Assembly: GCF_014243395.1 (NCBI RefSeq)
Contig: NZ_JACLCP010000004.1
Location: 248,001-312,000, forward strand
Direction of reading: 5' to 3'
DNA: 64,000 nucleotides
Source: Winogradskyella flava
GTDB taxonomy: Bacteria > Bacteroidota > Bacteroidia > Flavobacteriales > Flavobacteriaceae
Below are positions 41,548-50,874 of the stretch, piece by piece. The position numbers were made by a program, and so were the translations under genes. The first letter of the stretch is position 1. Each line of letters starts with the position of its first letter. The notes under the pieces were generated by a model. It saw nothing but the letters and a program-made list of their open reading frames with translations, searched no databases and was not told the origin of the DNA.

Positions 41548-42693
41548 ATGAAAAAATTAGGACTAAACACAGTTTGTACGCATGTTGGTGAACTAAAAGA
41601 TGAACAATTTAAAGGAGCAGTTTCTCCTATGTATCTTAGTTCTTCATATGAGTTTCTAGATGTCGATGTAAAGCGCTATCCACGCTACTTTAACACACCA
41701 AATCAAGAGTATTTGTCTAAAAAGATTGCGGCCTTAGAGCATACGGAAGCCGCTATGATATTTGGTTCAGGTATGGCGGCGATAAGTACTATGTTCTTGG
41801 CTTTTTTGCAACAAGGAGATCATTTGGTCGTTCAGAATACATTGTATGGAGGAACAGTTAATTTTATTAAAGAGGAATTTCCGAAATATGGTATTGAGTA
41901 TACTTTTACTAATGGCTACAGGGTTGAAGATTTCGAAAATGCTATTCAACCAAATACAAAATTGATTCATATCGAAACGCCATCAAATCCATTAATGACT
42001 ATTACCGATATTGAAGCTATTGCTAAACTTGGAAAATCTAAAGACATATTGACATCCATGGATAACACATTCGCGTCTCCCGTAAATCAGAATCCTATAG
42101 ATTTTGGAATTGATATGGTGATGCATTCGGCAACCAAGTATTTCGGTGGTCATAGTGACATTTGTGCAGGAGCGGTTGCGAGTAATGCCGAACATATAGA
42201 GCGCATTTGGAACGTAGGAAAGAATCTTGGTGGAAGTTTAAGCGACATGACCGTTTGGATGTTGGAGCGTAGCATGAAAACATTAGGACTAAGAGTAAAG
42301 GCACAAACAAAAAATGCCATGAGACTTGCAAAATGGTTGAATAAACATCCTAAGGTTTCTAAAGTCTATTATCCAGGTTTAAAGTCCCATCCTGAATATA
42401 AACTGGCTAAATCCCAAATGAAAGGGTTTGGAGCTATGTTGTCTTTTGAATTGACTGAGGATCTGGATTCCTATCAATTTCAGAAACAACTACAATTGAT
42501 AAAGTCTTCTATGAGTTTGGCTGGTATAGAAAGCACAGTAATTTCACCTCATCTAACATCTCATGCTTTGCTCTCTCAAGAAGAAAGGGATGCTATTGGT
42601 ATAAGTGACCAATTGATTCGTTTTTCAGTTGGCATTGAAGATATTAAGGATATTAAACGCGATTTTAATCACGCTATAGCTGCGTTAACGTAG
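41548..42693 (+). CDS. Cystathionine gamma-synthase / Met-Cys metabolism PLP enzyme
   Basis: The 381-residue fold-type I PLP enzyme has TEAAMIFGSGMAAISTMFLA, the substrate/PLP segment HIETPSNPLMTITDI, the Asp of SMDNTFASP, and the Schiff-base Lys in MHSATKYFGGHSDICAGAV. It belongs to the MetB/MetC/MegL family (cystathionine gamma-synthase, beta- or gamma-lyase, O-acetylhomoserine sulfhydrylase); sequence alone does not fix which. Its 3' end overlaps the convergent DUF2490 gene by 20 nt. Confidence 0.9.
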   Translation: MKKLGLNTVCTHVGELKDEQFKGAVSPMYLSSSYEFLDVDVKRYPRYFNTPNQEYLSKKIAALEHTEAAMIFGSGMAAISTMFLAFLQQGDHLVVQNTLYGGTVNFIKEEFPKYGIEYTFTNGYRVEDFENAIQPNTKLIHIETPSNPLMTITDIEAIAKLGKSKDILTSMDNTFASPVNQNPIDFGIDMVMHSATKYFGGHSDICAGAVASNAEHIERIWNVGKNLGGSLSDMTVWMLERSMKTLGLRVKAQTKNAMRLAKWLNKHPKVSKVYYPGLKSHPEYKLAKSQMKGFGAMLSFELTEDLDSYQFQKQLQLIKSSMSLAGIESTVISPHLTSHALLSQEERDAIGISDQLIRFSVGIEDIKDIKRDFNHAIAALT

Positions 42694-43363
42694 TTTTCGA
42701 TTTTCTGTAATTGGTTTGAAAATTAATACCGATTTGTATTCGATTAAGTCGATTTTTTCTAATATGCTGACTTAAATAACCAAGTTGAATTTGAGAATTT
42801 TTTAAGACATTGATTCCTATACCTGAATAGAATCTGTTTTCATGAAAAACCTGATTTTGAAAGTTTACAAAAGGTTCATCGGATACTAATACAAAGAATG
42901 TTTTATTTAAATCATATTTAAGACTTAGTCTATATCTAAATCTGTTTTGCAGTTCGTTTCTGTCATTAAAGTCTAAAAAACGTTGTTCCAATCGTCCACG
43001 ATGTTGAAGTCTAACTTTCCCAACATTTTGCTTGTAGACATATTGTTCAAAAATTCTATGTTCATGAATATTGGGCATATTATCAAATTCGAAAACAGTA
43101 TCAATATCTAAATAGGCATAGCCTAAGCCTACAGAGGATTTTGAATCTAAATGGTAGCTGCCACGCAATGATGCAAACACCAGATTATAGTTTGAAGACG
43201 CTTCGTAAAACCGCAATTCCCCATAAGGTGTAATACTGAATCTCTCACTCAAACGATGATTACTCCCATAAGTATACCAAGAGCCCAAGGCATCTTCGGA
43301 GTGGTTTTGAGAACATAAGATTTGAAAGGTAAGTAGGGCAAATAAGAGTAAAAATCGCTTCAC
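42674..43363 (-). CDS. DUF2490 domain-containing outer-membrane-type protein
   Basis: The 229-residue protein has a signal peptide (MKRFLLLFALLTFQILCSQN) and a set of amphipathic beta strands with alternating charged and aromatic residues (RFSITPYGELRFYEASSNYN, QIQLGYLSQHIRKNRLNRIQ), consistent with a small outer-membrane barrel. DUF2490 has no known function. Its stop lies 20 nt inside the end of the convergent PLP enzyme gene. Confidence 0.85.
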   Translation of the reverse strand: MKRFLLLFALLTFQILCSQNHSEDALGSWYTYGSNHRLSERFSITPYGELRFYEASSNYNLVFASLRGSYHLDSKSSVGLGYAYLDIDTVFEFDNMPNIHEHRIFEQYVYKQNVGKVRLQHRGRLEQRFLDFNDRNELQNRFRYRLSLKYDLNKTFFVLVSDEPFVNFQNQVFHENRFYSGIGINVLKNSQIQLGYLSQHIRKNRLNRIQIGINFQTNYRKSKTTLTQL

Positions 43364-43383
43364 TTTAAAACTATTTGAATTAG

Positions 43384-43409
43384 AAAAGAGCCCATTTCTG
43401 GGCTCTTTT
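43384..43409 (-). terminator. Terminator after pckA
   Basis: AAAAGAGCCCA / TGGGCTCTTTT is a perfect 11-bp stem with a 4-nt loop, 15 nt downstream of the pckA stop and before the DUF2490 gene start. Confidence 0.85.
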
Positions 43410-43423
43410 CAGTCATGGAATTA

Positions 43424-45061
43424 TTAAACATGGTCACCTAAATGATGATGCTCATCAATTAAAGGACCGCCTCCTATGATTTGGTCAGAAGCTTCACTTG
43501 CAAATTTTTCAAAATTCAAGTGGAAAGAGTGTGCTAACTGAATAGCCTTGCTTATATAACCTCCTTTTTGTAACCAAGTATTCATTGGGTCTAATATTTC
43601 AGTTGGAACATTAGGAATGTATTTTGGCATGTTTAGTCCAAATATTGGATGTTGTTCATAATCTACATTGTCTAAATCTCCCCTAAGGATAGCAGTAATC
43701 ATTGCTCTGGTGTATTTTAGTTTTATACGAGAACCAACACCATAAGGACCGCCACTCCAGCCTGTGTTTAGTAACCAAACATTAACACCTGCTTCTTGCA
43801 TTTTTTTGCTTAGCATTTCGGCGTATTTAGTTGGGTGTAATGGCATAAATGGCTCTCCAAAACATGCAGAGAATGATGGTACGGGCTCTGTAATACCTGC
43901 TTCTGTACCTGCTACTTTAGCTGTATAACCTGAAATAAAGTGATAAGCAGCTTGTCCAGGTGTTAACTTAGATACTGGAGGTAATACACCAAAAGCGTCA
44001 CAGGTCAAGAAGAAAATATTCTTAGGATTATCTGCGTAAGATGATTCTTGTATGTTATCAATGTGATAAATAGGGTAACTTACACGTGTGTTTTGTGTAA
44101 TACTACTATCCATATAATCTACCTCGCCATTATCCTTAAAGACTACATTCTCTAGTATAGCACCAGGCTTAATTGCTCTATAGATGTCTGGCTCTTTTTC
44201 TTCAGTTAGGTCAATGACTTTTGCGTAACAACCACCTTCAAAATTAAAGATTCTATTTTCAGCTGTCCAACCATGCTCATCGTCACCAATCAATTTACGA
44301 TCTGGATCTGCAGATAATGTGGTCTTTCCTGTACCAGAAAGCCCAAAGAATATAGCGGTATCACCTTCTTCACCTACATTGGCAGAACAGTGCATTGGCA
44401 AAACGTTTTTATCTACGGGTAAGATCATGTTTAATGCAGAGAAAATACCTTTCTTCATTTCACCTGTATAAGCAGAGCCACCAACTAGTGCAACTTTTTT
44501 AGTGAAGTTTAAAATTGAAAAGTTGCCTTGTCTTAGTCCATGATTTTTAGGATTTGGGCACTCATAACCTGGTGCGCACAGTACTAACCACTCTTCTTCG
44601 AAATTCTCTAATTCCGATTCGTCGGGTCTTAAGAACATGTTATAAATAAACATATTAGACCAAGGATATTCGGTAATAGTTCTTACATTCATTTTGTATG
44701 CAGGATCAGCACAAACGTAACCATCTCTTACGTAGATTTCTTTTCCACTTAGATAGTTTTCAATTTCCGTTTGCAAGAAATCAAAATTCTCAGGAGAAAT
44801 TCCTTTATTTGTTTTTCCCCACCAAACACGATCTTTGGTATAATCGTCTTTTACTAAAAAACGATCTTGAGGAGAACGTCCTGTAAATTTACCTGTGTTA
44901 ATGGCTAAGGTGCCATTGTTGGTTTCTTTTCCCATTCCTTTTTCTACGGTAATGGCTTGTAATTTTTCTGGAGATAAGTTCCAATGTGCATTGGTGTCTT
45001 TCAATCCGTACTTTGTAAGGTCTCTAGTTTTCATAATTGGCTTTTTTAATAATGTTTCCAT
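43424..45061 (-). CDS. pckA: Phosphoenolpyruvate carboxykinase (ATP)
   Basis: The 545-residue enzyme converts oxaloacetate and ATP to PEP and CO2 in gluconeogenesis. Signatures: NTGKFTGRSPQDRFLVKDDY, the P-loop FFGLSGTGKTTLSADPDRKL (kinase-1a) with GDDEHGW, and CSANVGEEGDTA. The start is taken as the ATG at 45061, but an in-frame ATG at 45034 (MKTRDLTKYGLKD) could be the true one. It follows the SLC13 permease by 32 nt on the same strand and is closed by a strong terminator. Confidence 0.96.
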   Translation of the reverse strand: METLLKKPIMKTRDLTKYGLKDTNAHWNLSPEKLQAITVEKGMGKETNNGTLAINTGKFTGRSPQDRFLVKDDYTKDRVWWGKTNKGISPENFDFLQTEIENYLSGKEIYVRDGYVCADPAYKMNVRTITEYPWSNMFIYNMFLRPDESELENFEEEWLVLCAPGYECPNPKNHGLRQGNFSILNFTKKVALVGGSAYTGEMKKGIFSALNMILPVDKNVLPMHCSANVGEEGDTAIFFGLSGTGKTTLSADPDRKLIGDDEHGWTAENRIFNFEGGCYAKVIDLTEEKEPDIYRAIKPGAILENVVFKDNGEVDYMDSSITQNTRVSYPIYHIDNIQESSYADNPKNIFFLTCDAFGVLPPVSKLTPGQAAYHFISGYTAKVAGTEAGITEPVPSFSACFGEPFMPLHPTKYAEMLSKKMQEAGVNVWLLNTGWSGGPYGVGSRIKLKYTRAMITAILRGDLDNVDYEQHPIFGLNMPKYIPNVPTEILDPMNTWLQKGGYISKAIQLAHSFHLNFEKFASEASDQIIGGGPLIDEHHHLGDHV

Positions 45062-45093
45062 GATTTAATACTATTATAATTCGACTTTCGATT

Positions 45094-46932
45094 TTAAAAT
45101 GGCCATATCAATGGCACTAATACTAATGTTGTTACTAGAAAGAGTAGGAGTAAAGGAGCACCTACTCTGACATAATCTATAAACCTATAACCGCCAGCAG
45201 TCATTACCATAGCGTTTGTGGTGGTGCCAACTGGTGTTAAAAAAGCGGTTGAAGCGCTTATGGCAACAGCAATCATAAAAGGTGCTGCAGACAGACTTAG
45301 TGTATTGGCTGCTATTATTACAATTGGTGCCATTAATACTGCTGTTGCAGAATTATTAATGACTTGACTAAACGTTGTGGTTAGAAGAAAAACGCCTCCT
45401 AGAAGTACAATTGGATGTAGACTTCCCAGTGAATCCACAAGGCCATTTGCTATAAGTTTTGCGGTTCCTGTTTTTTGAAGTGCCAGTCCCATAGGTATCA
45501 TTGCCGCAATCATTACAACACTAATCCAACTAATACCCTTGTAAGCCTTTGTAATTGGAACACAACCCGTTATTAGAACAATACCAGCAGCGATTAAAGC
45601 TGCAATGGCACCTGGTACTATTTTAAAAACCAGTAAAAGGATCATTAGAACTAAAGCAAATACTGCTATATAAGACTTATGGGTAAGGTTGGTTACCGTT
45701 TTTGCCATACCTTCTGGACTGCCGCATATAACCAAGTTTTCATGATGCTCTTTTAATTGTTCAATATCACTCCAAATACCTCTGACCAAGAACGCGTCAC
45801 CTGCTTTCACTCTTATATCTCTCTCAACTAAAGGTTTATTATTACGTGATGCAGCCATTAATTGTACGCCAAAACGTTTAAAGAAGTTTCCAAGCCTAAT
45901 TTTTCTACCTACTAAAACAGATTTTGGAGTTACTAAGACTTCAGTCATACCAACCTCTTGATTAATAAGGTTATTTCTTAACTCATCTGCAATTGGTTCT
46001 AATGGTAATAGACCTAATCTAAATTTGATCATTAATGCATTTATGGCTTCTGTATGCCCTTTGACAGTAATAATGTCGTGATAAAGGAACTCTGTAGAAT
46101 TTGTTGGAAACTCTATAAATGGTTCATTTCCTTTTATTAGACTAGGATGTCTTCTTTTAATTCTTAGAATAGATACATTATGTTCATTCTCAAAATTCCA
46201 ATCTCCAATTTTTGTGCGTAATAAGGGAGAAACCGAACGTACTCTGAGTCTATAATAATCATCATCTACTTTATAGGCTTCAATCCATTTATGTAGTGTT
46301 GTACTTATATCAACAGGTTTGTTATTGGTTTTGTTACTTGGAAGTAGTCGATAACCTACAAATCTAAAATATATTAGTGCAATAAGAAGAAGTGGTAAAC
46401 CTATTAATGCGAACTCAAAGAAAGAAAACCCTTCTAAGCCACTGTTTAACATGGTATTATTAACTATAATGTTTGGAGGCGTTCCTGTTAGTGTTAATAA
46501 TCCACCAGTATTAGATCCAAAAGCCACAGGCATTAAGAGTTTAGATGGTAAAGTTCCAATGCTCCATGCTGAAGATATGGTTACTGGCATTAATGTGGCA
46601 ACAGTACCAGTATTACTAACAACCCCAGACAGTATACCAGAGCCTAATGTTGTTATTAATAAGAGTTTAGATGTGCTTTTGCCTGCCATTTTAATGAATT
46701 TCTGACCTGCTAAAGCTGTCCAACCCGTTTGTGACAGTCCTTCTCCTATAATAAATAAAGCGGCAATCATAATCACGGTAGGATTGCTGAAACCGCTTAG
46801 TGTTTCCGTTAAATCTAAGATTCCAAATAGAAAAAGACTTAACATTGAAATCAGAGCAATAATGTCTGGTGTAAATTTGCCCCAAATAAAAAGAACTATT
46901 GTAATGATTAGGATTGCCAGCATTAGATTCAT
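45094..46932 (-). CDS. SLC13 family permease with TrkA-C domains
   Basis: The 612-residue protein has an N-terminal membrane half (TETLSGFSNPTVIMIAALFI, GSNTGGLLTLTGTPPNIIVN), a central soluble region (residues about 205-385) with two TrkA-C-like segments (NVSILRIKRRHPSLIKGNEP; LVTPKSVLVGRKIRLGNFFK) and a C-terminal membrane half with FSQVINNSATAVLMAPIVII and TAFLTPVGTTTNAMVMTAGG. It is a divalent-anion Na+ symporter-type transporter for dicarboxylates, sulfate or similar. pckA directly downstream makes a C4-dicarboxylate attractive but unproven. Confidence 0.9.
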   Translation of the reverse strand: MNLMLAILIITIVLFIWGKFTPDIIALISMLSLFLFGILDLTETLSGFSNPTVIMIAALFIIGEGLSQTGWTALAGQKFIKMAGKSTSKLLLITTLGSGILSGVVSNTGTVATLMPVTISSAWSIGTLPSKLLMPVAFGSNTGGLLTLTGTPPNIIVNNTMLNSGLEGFSFFEFALIGLPLLLIALIYFRFVGYRLLPSNKTNNKPVDISTTLHKWIEAYKVDDDYYRLRVRSVSPLLRTKIGDWNFENEHNVSILRIKRRHPSLIKGNEPFIEFPTNSTEFLYHDIITVKGHTEAINALMIKFRLGLLPLEPIADELRNNLINQEVGMTEVLVTPKSVLVGRKIRLGNFFKRFGVQLMAASRNNKPLVERDIRVKAGDAFLVRGIWSDIEQLKEHHENLVICGSPEGMAKTVTNLTHKSYIAVFALVLMILLLVFKIVPGAIAALIAAGIVLITGCVPITKAYKGISWISVVMIAAMIPMGLALQKTGTAKLIANGLVDSLGSLHPIVLLGGVFLLTTTFSQVINNSATAVLMAPIVIIAANTLSLSAAPFMIAVAISASTAFLTPVGTTTNAMVMTAGGYRFIDYVRVGAPLLLLFLVTTLVLVPLIWPF

Positions 46933-46957
46933 AATAGTATGCTCTGTAATTATAGTG

Positions 46958-46965
46958 TAAAGTTA
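46958..46965 (-). promoter_or_regulatory. -7 box of the SLC13 permease gene
   Basis: Minus-strand TAACTTTA, one base off consensus, lies 26 nt upstream of the ATG at 46932. Confidence 0.5.
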
Positions 46966-47120
46966 CAGGCTATAGAAGGCAATTATTATGACGAATGTCA
47001 TGCTTTTATGGAATTACAAATTTTTCAATTTTGACTATTAAATTTTAAAGAAGTTTGGATATAAAATAGACGATAACGTTTGCGAAATAAAAAGAAAGCG
47101 AGAATCTACCTTCTTTTTAA

Positions 47121-47128
47121 TATTTTTG
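47121..47128 (+). promoter_or_regulatory. -7 box of bshB1
   Basis: TATTTTTG matches TAnnTTTG, 25 nt before the ATG at 47153. A longer in-frame TTG start at 47126 overlaps this box and is rejected. Confidence 0.6.
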
Positions 47129-47152
47129 ACATTAGAGAAAAATACAAATCTT

Positions 47153-47875
47153 ATGAAATTAGACATTTTAGCCATTGGAGCACATCCAGATGATGTGGAA
47201 TTAGGATGTGGAGCAACCATCGCAAAAGAAGTAGCCAGTGGTAAAAAAGTTGGAATTATAGATTTAACACGTGGAGAATTAGGAACAAGAGGAACTGCCG
47301 AAACCCGTGATGAAGAGTCCTTCAATTCGGCTAAAATTTTAGGTGTGCATAGTCGGATTAATATGAGATTTGCAGATGGTTTCTTTGTCAATGATAGAAA
47401 ACATCAATTAGAACTGATAAAGATGATAAGGTATTACAAACCAGAAATTGTTTTGTGTAATGCTATTGAAGATAGACATATCGATCATGGTAAAGGAAGT
47501 CAATTGGTCAGTGATGCATGTTTTTTAAGTGGATTAAGAAAAATAGAGACCGTGCACAATGATGAAACCTCCATTCAAGAACCATGGCGACCAAAGACGA
47601 TATACCATTATATACAATGGAACGATTTAGAACCAGATATCATTGTTGATGTTTCTGGATTTATGGCTAAAAAGATGGAATCTGTGCTAGCGTACAAAAC
47701 ACAGTTTTATGATCCCAACAGTAATGAACCGCAAACACCAATATCCAGTAAAAACTTTACAGATAGCATTGAATATAGAGCTCGAAACCTAGGTAGGCTC
47801 ATGGGAGCAGAACATGGAGAGGGTTTTACTGTTGAACGTTATCCAGCTGTCGATTCTTTGTTTGATTTAAAATAA
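47153..47875 (+). CDS. bshB1: Bacillithiol biosynthesis deacetylase BshB1
   Basis: The 240-residue PIG-L fold enzyme removes the acetyl group from GlcNAc-malate in bacillithiol synthesis. Signature Zn motif GAHPDDVELGCGATIAKEVA (residues 8-27), RGELGTRGTAETRDEES, and the distal His in DRHIDHGKGSQLVSDACFLS are characteristic of BshB1. Start from the ATG at 47153. It is followed by tRNA-His and appears monocistronic. It implies bacillithiol is the low-molecular-weight thiol of this organism. Confidence 0.95.
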   Translation: MKLDILAIGAHPDDVELGCGATIAKEVASGKKVGIIDLTRGELGTRGTAETRDEESFNSAKILGVHSRINMRFADGFFVNDRKHQLELIKMIRYYKPEIVLCNAIEDRHIDHGKGSQLVSDACFLSGLRKIETVHNDETSIQEPWRPKTIYHYIQWNDLEPDIIVDVSGFMAKKMESVLAYKTQFYDPNSNEPQTPISSKNFTDSIEYRARNLGRLMGAEHGEGFTVERYPAVDSLFDLK

Positions 47876-47911
47876 GTAAAGAAAACGTTTTGTAGAAAAA
47901 CGCAAATAATT

Positions 47912-47919
47912 TACATTTG
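47912..47919 (+). promoter_or_regulatory. -7 box of tRNA-His
   Basis: TACATTTG matches TAnnTTTG, 17 nt before the mature tRNA 5' end. Confidence 0.55.
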
Positions 47920-47936
47920 CAGTCCTAATTAAAATG

Positions 47937-48010
47937 GTGGTTGTAGCTCAGTTGGTTAGAGCGTCGGTTTGTGGTACCGAAAGTCGCCGGTTCGAGCCCG
48001 GTCTTCCACC
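47937..48010 (+). tRNA. tRNA-His (anticodon GTG)
   Basis: A cloverleaf can be drawn: D arm GCTC-N9-GAGC, anticodon arm TCGGT-TTGTGGT-ACCGA with GTG, T arm GCCGG-TTCGAGC-CCGGT (one G-U pair). The acceptor GTGGTTG / CTTCCAC has two U-U mismatches (positions 5-68 and 6-67). G at 47936 can serve as the His-specific G-1 opposite C73 at 48010. CCA is not encoded. Confidence 0.92.
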
Positions 48011-48018
48011 CAAAAAGT

Positions 48019-48046
48019 AAGCCTTTCAGAAATGAAAGGCTTTTTT
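48019..48046 (+). terminator. Terminator after tRNA-His
   Basis: AAGCCTTTCA-GAAA-TGAAAGGCTT hairpin (10 bp, tetraloop) followed by a T-run. Confidence 0.85.
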
Positions 48047-48067
48047 GTATATCAATAAGAAGGATGT

Positions 48068-49648
48068 CTATTCAGTCGCTTTATCAACCACTATGCGTTC
48101 TGATCTATTAGCCAGTTCCCAAGCGGTATGGAATACTAATCGTGTTCTATTTTCTAATAAATCGTATTCAATTTTATCTGCTGTATCACTCGGTCTGTGA
48201 TAATCATCATGTGTACCATTAAAATAGAAAATTACTGGAATATTATTTTTAGCAAAATTGTAATGGTCGGACCTGTAATAAAAGCGATTTGGATCATTTT
48301 CATCATTATAAGTATAGTCTAGTTCTACGTTACAATATTTAGAATTTACCTCTTCAGATAGGTTGTGCAACTCTGTACTCAATTTATCACTACCAATTAG
48401 ATATACATAGTTTCTGTCGCCCTCTTTACGTTTAGGGTCTGTTCGTCCAATCATGTCTATGTTTAAATTAGCTACCGTGTTCTCTAAAGGAAAAATAGGA
48501 TCGTTGTCTGTATAGTGTCTAGAACCTAAAAGTCCTTTCTCTTCACCTGTAACATGAAGAAACAAGACAGACCGTTTTGGTCCATGCCCAGCTTTCTCTG
48601 CCATTTTGAAAGCTTCGGCAATTTCTAGGATTGCAATTGTACCAGAACCATCATCGTCTGCACCATTATAGACTTGACCATCTTTAATACCTTCATGATC
48701 TAAATGTGCTGAAATCACTATAATTTCATCTGGTTTTACAGATCCTTCTATATAAGCTACGACGTTCTCGGAACCAATAACTTCAGATTTGTTCTCAATG
48801 GATAATTTTATGTCCGTTCTAATAACTTTTGGTTTCTCATCTTCTAAGATAGCAGCGAATAATGCTTTACCTAAAGTGTCATTAACCATTAACATGGTTA
48901 ATTCAGGTGTATTACTCTTTAAAGATAGTCTGCCAGAGCCTCCTGCCATGGCCTGTCTTTGAAAATAAGGCGCATATCTCGCGAAAAGATTATTGTCCAT
49001 ATAAATCAATCCTTTAGCACCATTATCTTTAGCAGCATCCCTTTTACTGGATAAAGATTGACGCCCATTAGTCCATTTGGTATCTTCCATAGTTCCAGAA
49101 GTCACATAATTACCATCTGCATCCTTAGGCTCACCTACTTTAGCTAGAACGATTTTATCTTTTACATTAATGTCTTTATAATCTGAATAATTGTCTGCAT
49201 CGATACCATAACCAACATAAACAATTTCATCAGTTGAAATGTCCATATTGCCAGAGCTTCGTAAGACTATGTGATCTTCATAACTTTTAAAACTTTGTCC
49301 ATTAATTGAAATTTTAGCCTCAGAAACACTTTGTTTTTCCAACGGGACTTCCTGAAAATAATCATTATCATCTAATGGAGTAGGTATGTCCATAGCTTGG
49401 TATTGGGCTTTTAAGTACTCAACCGCCATTTTTTGCCCCTTCTCTCCAGTTTCTCTTCCTTCAAATTCGTCAGAGGCATATTTGTAAAGCATTTCCTTTA
49501 GCTCTGCTGAGGTTATGGTTGAAGCGTATTCGGTGGGATCAACTACTTTAGCTTCATTTAGTTGTACTGAAGAAGAATTACTTTTAGAGGATGAACCGCA
49601 GTTAATAACTAGGGTAGCAATACTAAAAATCAATAATAATTTTTTCAT
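48068..49648 (-). CDS. M28 family peptidase, lipoprotein with PA-like insert
   Basis: The 526-residue protein begins MKKLLLIFSIATLVINCGSS, a lipoprotein signal with Cys17. The catalytic Zn-peptidase domain has VISAHLDHEGIKDGQVYNGA with ADDDGSGTIAILEIA, the Glu pair in HVTGEEKGLLGSRHY and NIDMIGRTDPKRKEGDRNYV, then a His in DDYHRPSDTADKIEY. A middle segment (about residues 140-265) resembles a PA-type insert. It is likely an aminopeptidase at the cell surface. It is a paralogue of the neighbouring gene upstream, which lacks this insert. Confidence 0.92.
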   Translation of the reverse strand: MKKLLLIFSIATLVINCGSSSKSNSSSVQLNEAKVVDPTEYASTITSAELKEMLYKYASDEFEGRETGEKGQKMAVEYLKAQYQAMDIPTPLDDNDYFQEVPLEKQSVSEAKISINGQSFKSYEDHIVLRSSGNMDISTDEIVYVGYGIDADNYSDYKDINVKDKIVLAKVGEPKDADGNYVTSGTMEDTKWTNGRQSLSSKRDAAKDNGAKGLIYMDNNLFARYAPYFQRQAMAGGSGRLSLKSNTPELTMLMVNDTLGKALFAAILEDEKPKVIRTDIKLSIENKSEVIGSENVVAYIEGSVKPDEIIVISAHLDHEGIKDGQVYNGADDDGSGTIAILEIAEAFKMAEKAGHGPKRSVLFLHVTGEEKGLLGSRHYTDNDPIFPLENTVANLNIDMIGRTDPKRKEGDRNYVYLIGSDKLSTELHNLSEEVNSKYCNVELDYTYNDENDPNRFYYRSDHYNFAKNNIPVIFYFNGTHDDYHRPSDTADKIEYDLLENRTRLVFHTAWELANRSERIVVDKATE

Positions 49649-49774
49649 TATAATAAAATTTGACATTCGTTGTTAAAGTCAGATATTAAGGACTTTTAAT
49701 TAATTAGGATATAAAATTACGAAAACCGTATTCGGCATAGGTTTGTGCTAAATTTCTTTTAACAAACTTTAACA

Positions 49775-50806
49775 CTAGAGAATAATAGGACTAAGACTTT
49801 TAGGTGAATTAGCCAGGTACCATGCCGTTGCAAAAATCAATTTTGTGCGTTTCACCAATAAAGGGTAGTTGATTTTATCTGCGGTATCGGTGGGTTTGGT
49901 ATAATCCTTGTGTTCACCATTAAAAAAAAATACTACTGGGATATCTTTTAGCGCAAAATTATAATGATCTGATCTGTAATAGTAACGATTAGGATCGCTA
50001 TCGTCATTATATTTATAATCCAAACTTAAATCTGTAAAACTAGAATTTGCTTCTTGTATTATAAAATGTAATTCTGTGCTCATTCGATCAGCACCTATAA
50101 CATAAATATAATCTTCATTGTCTTTATGTCTATCATCAACCCGACCAATCATGTCTATATTGAGAGTTGCAATAGTATTGTCAAGAGGGAAAATAGGATT
50201 ATTGGTGTAATAACGAGAACCATGTAATCCAACTTCTTCTGCAGTGACATGTAAAAATACAATACTTCGTTTTGGTCCATTTCCATTCTTTGCAGCTTGA
50301 GAAAATGCTTCGGCCATTTCAAAAACAGAGGCAGTACCAGAGCCATTGTCATCTGCTCCTGGATAAATCTGACCATCTATGATACCTTCATGATCTGAGT
50401 GCGCTGCAATGTATATGTATTCATTCGGAAATTCAGAACCTTTGATGTAGGCAATAACATTTTGGGATTCGTTCAGATTTTCTGGTAGAGCGTCCTTGGG
50501 AACCTTTTGATAATAGTCAGAATGTGACTCCGGGGCATTAATACCAATTGTTTTGTAGTAACTTCTTATATAATTACATACCTCATTATGACCCTCTTCC
50601 CCAGTCATTCTACCATTATACTTGTCTGAAGATATCTCCTCTACATGTGCCTTTAATTCCTCTTCGTTAATGGTACCAAGGTATTTTTTAACGACAGGCT
50701 CATCGTTATAGGATATACTATTCTTTAAGTTGTCAATTTTCTCGCTATGTCTTAGTGTAGCGCATGAGCCAACTAGGATGAGTGCAGAGGCAACAAGTAC
50801 TTTCAT
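49775..50806 (-). CDS. M28 family peptidase, shorter paralogue
   Basis: The 343-residue protein starts MKVLVASALILVGSCATLRH with a lipoprotein Cys at residue 15. The Zn-peptidase core is complete: IYIAAHSDHEGIIDGQIYPG with ADDNGSGTASVFEMA, HVTAEEVGLHGSRYYTNNPI, NIDMIGRVDDRHKDNEDYIY and HKDYTKPTDTADKINYPLLV. The domain aligns closely with the neighbouring paralogue but lacks its PA-like insert. The ATG at 50806 is chosen since the longer start (50827) lies in the -7 box. The pair probably arose by tandem duplication. Confidence 0.92.
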   Translation of the reverse strand: MKVLVASALILVGSCATLRHSEKIDNLKNSISYNDEPVVKKYLGTINEEELKAHVEEISSDKYNGRMTGEEGHNEVCNYIRSYYKTIGINAPESHSDYYQKVPKDALPENLNESQNVIAYIKGSEFPNEYIYIAAHSDHEGIIDGQIYPGADDNGSGTASVFEMAEAFSQAAKNGNGPKRSIVFLHVTAEEVGLHGSRYYTNNPIFPLDNTIATLNIDMIGRVDDRHKDNEDYIYVIGADRMSTELHFIIQEANSSFTDLSLDYKYNDDSDPNRYYYRSDHYNFALKDIPVVFFFNGEHKDYTKPTDTADKINYPLLVKRTKLIFATAWYLANSPKSLSPIIL

Positions 50807-50824
50807 GTAACTGTTTGATTTGCG

Positions 50825-50832
50825 CAAAAATA
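50825..50832 (-). promoter_or_regulatory. -7 box of the shorter M28 peptidase gene
   Basis: Minus-strand TATTTTTG matches TAnnTTTG, 19 nt upstream of the ATG at 50806. Confidence 0.6.
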
Positions 50833-50874
50833 AGGCAAATCATTGAAATATTTTCTTACTGAAAGAATGAAATT

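Noticed and set aside
42674-42693. Overlap of convergent genes as a frameshift artefact
   Set aside because: Both protein ends look natural and a 20-nt tail overlap is ordinary.
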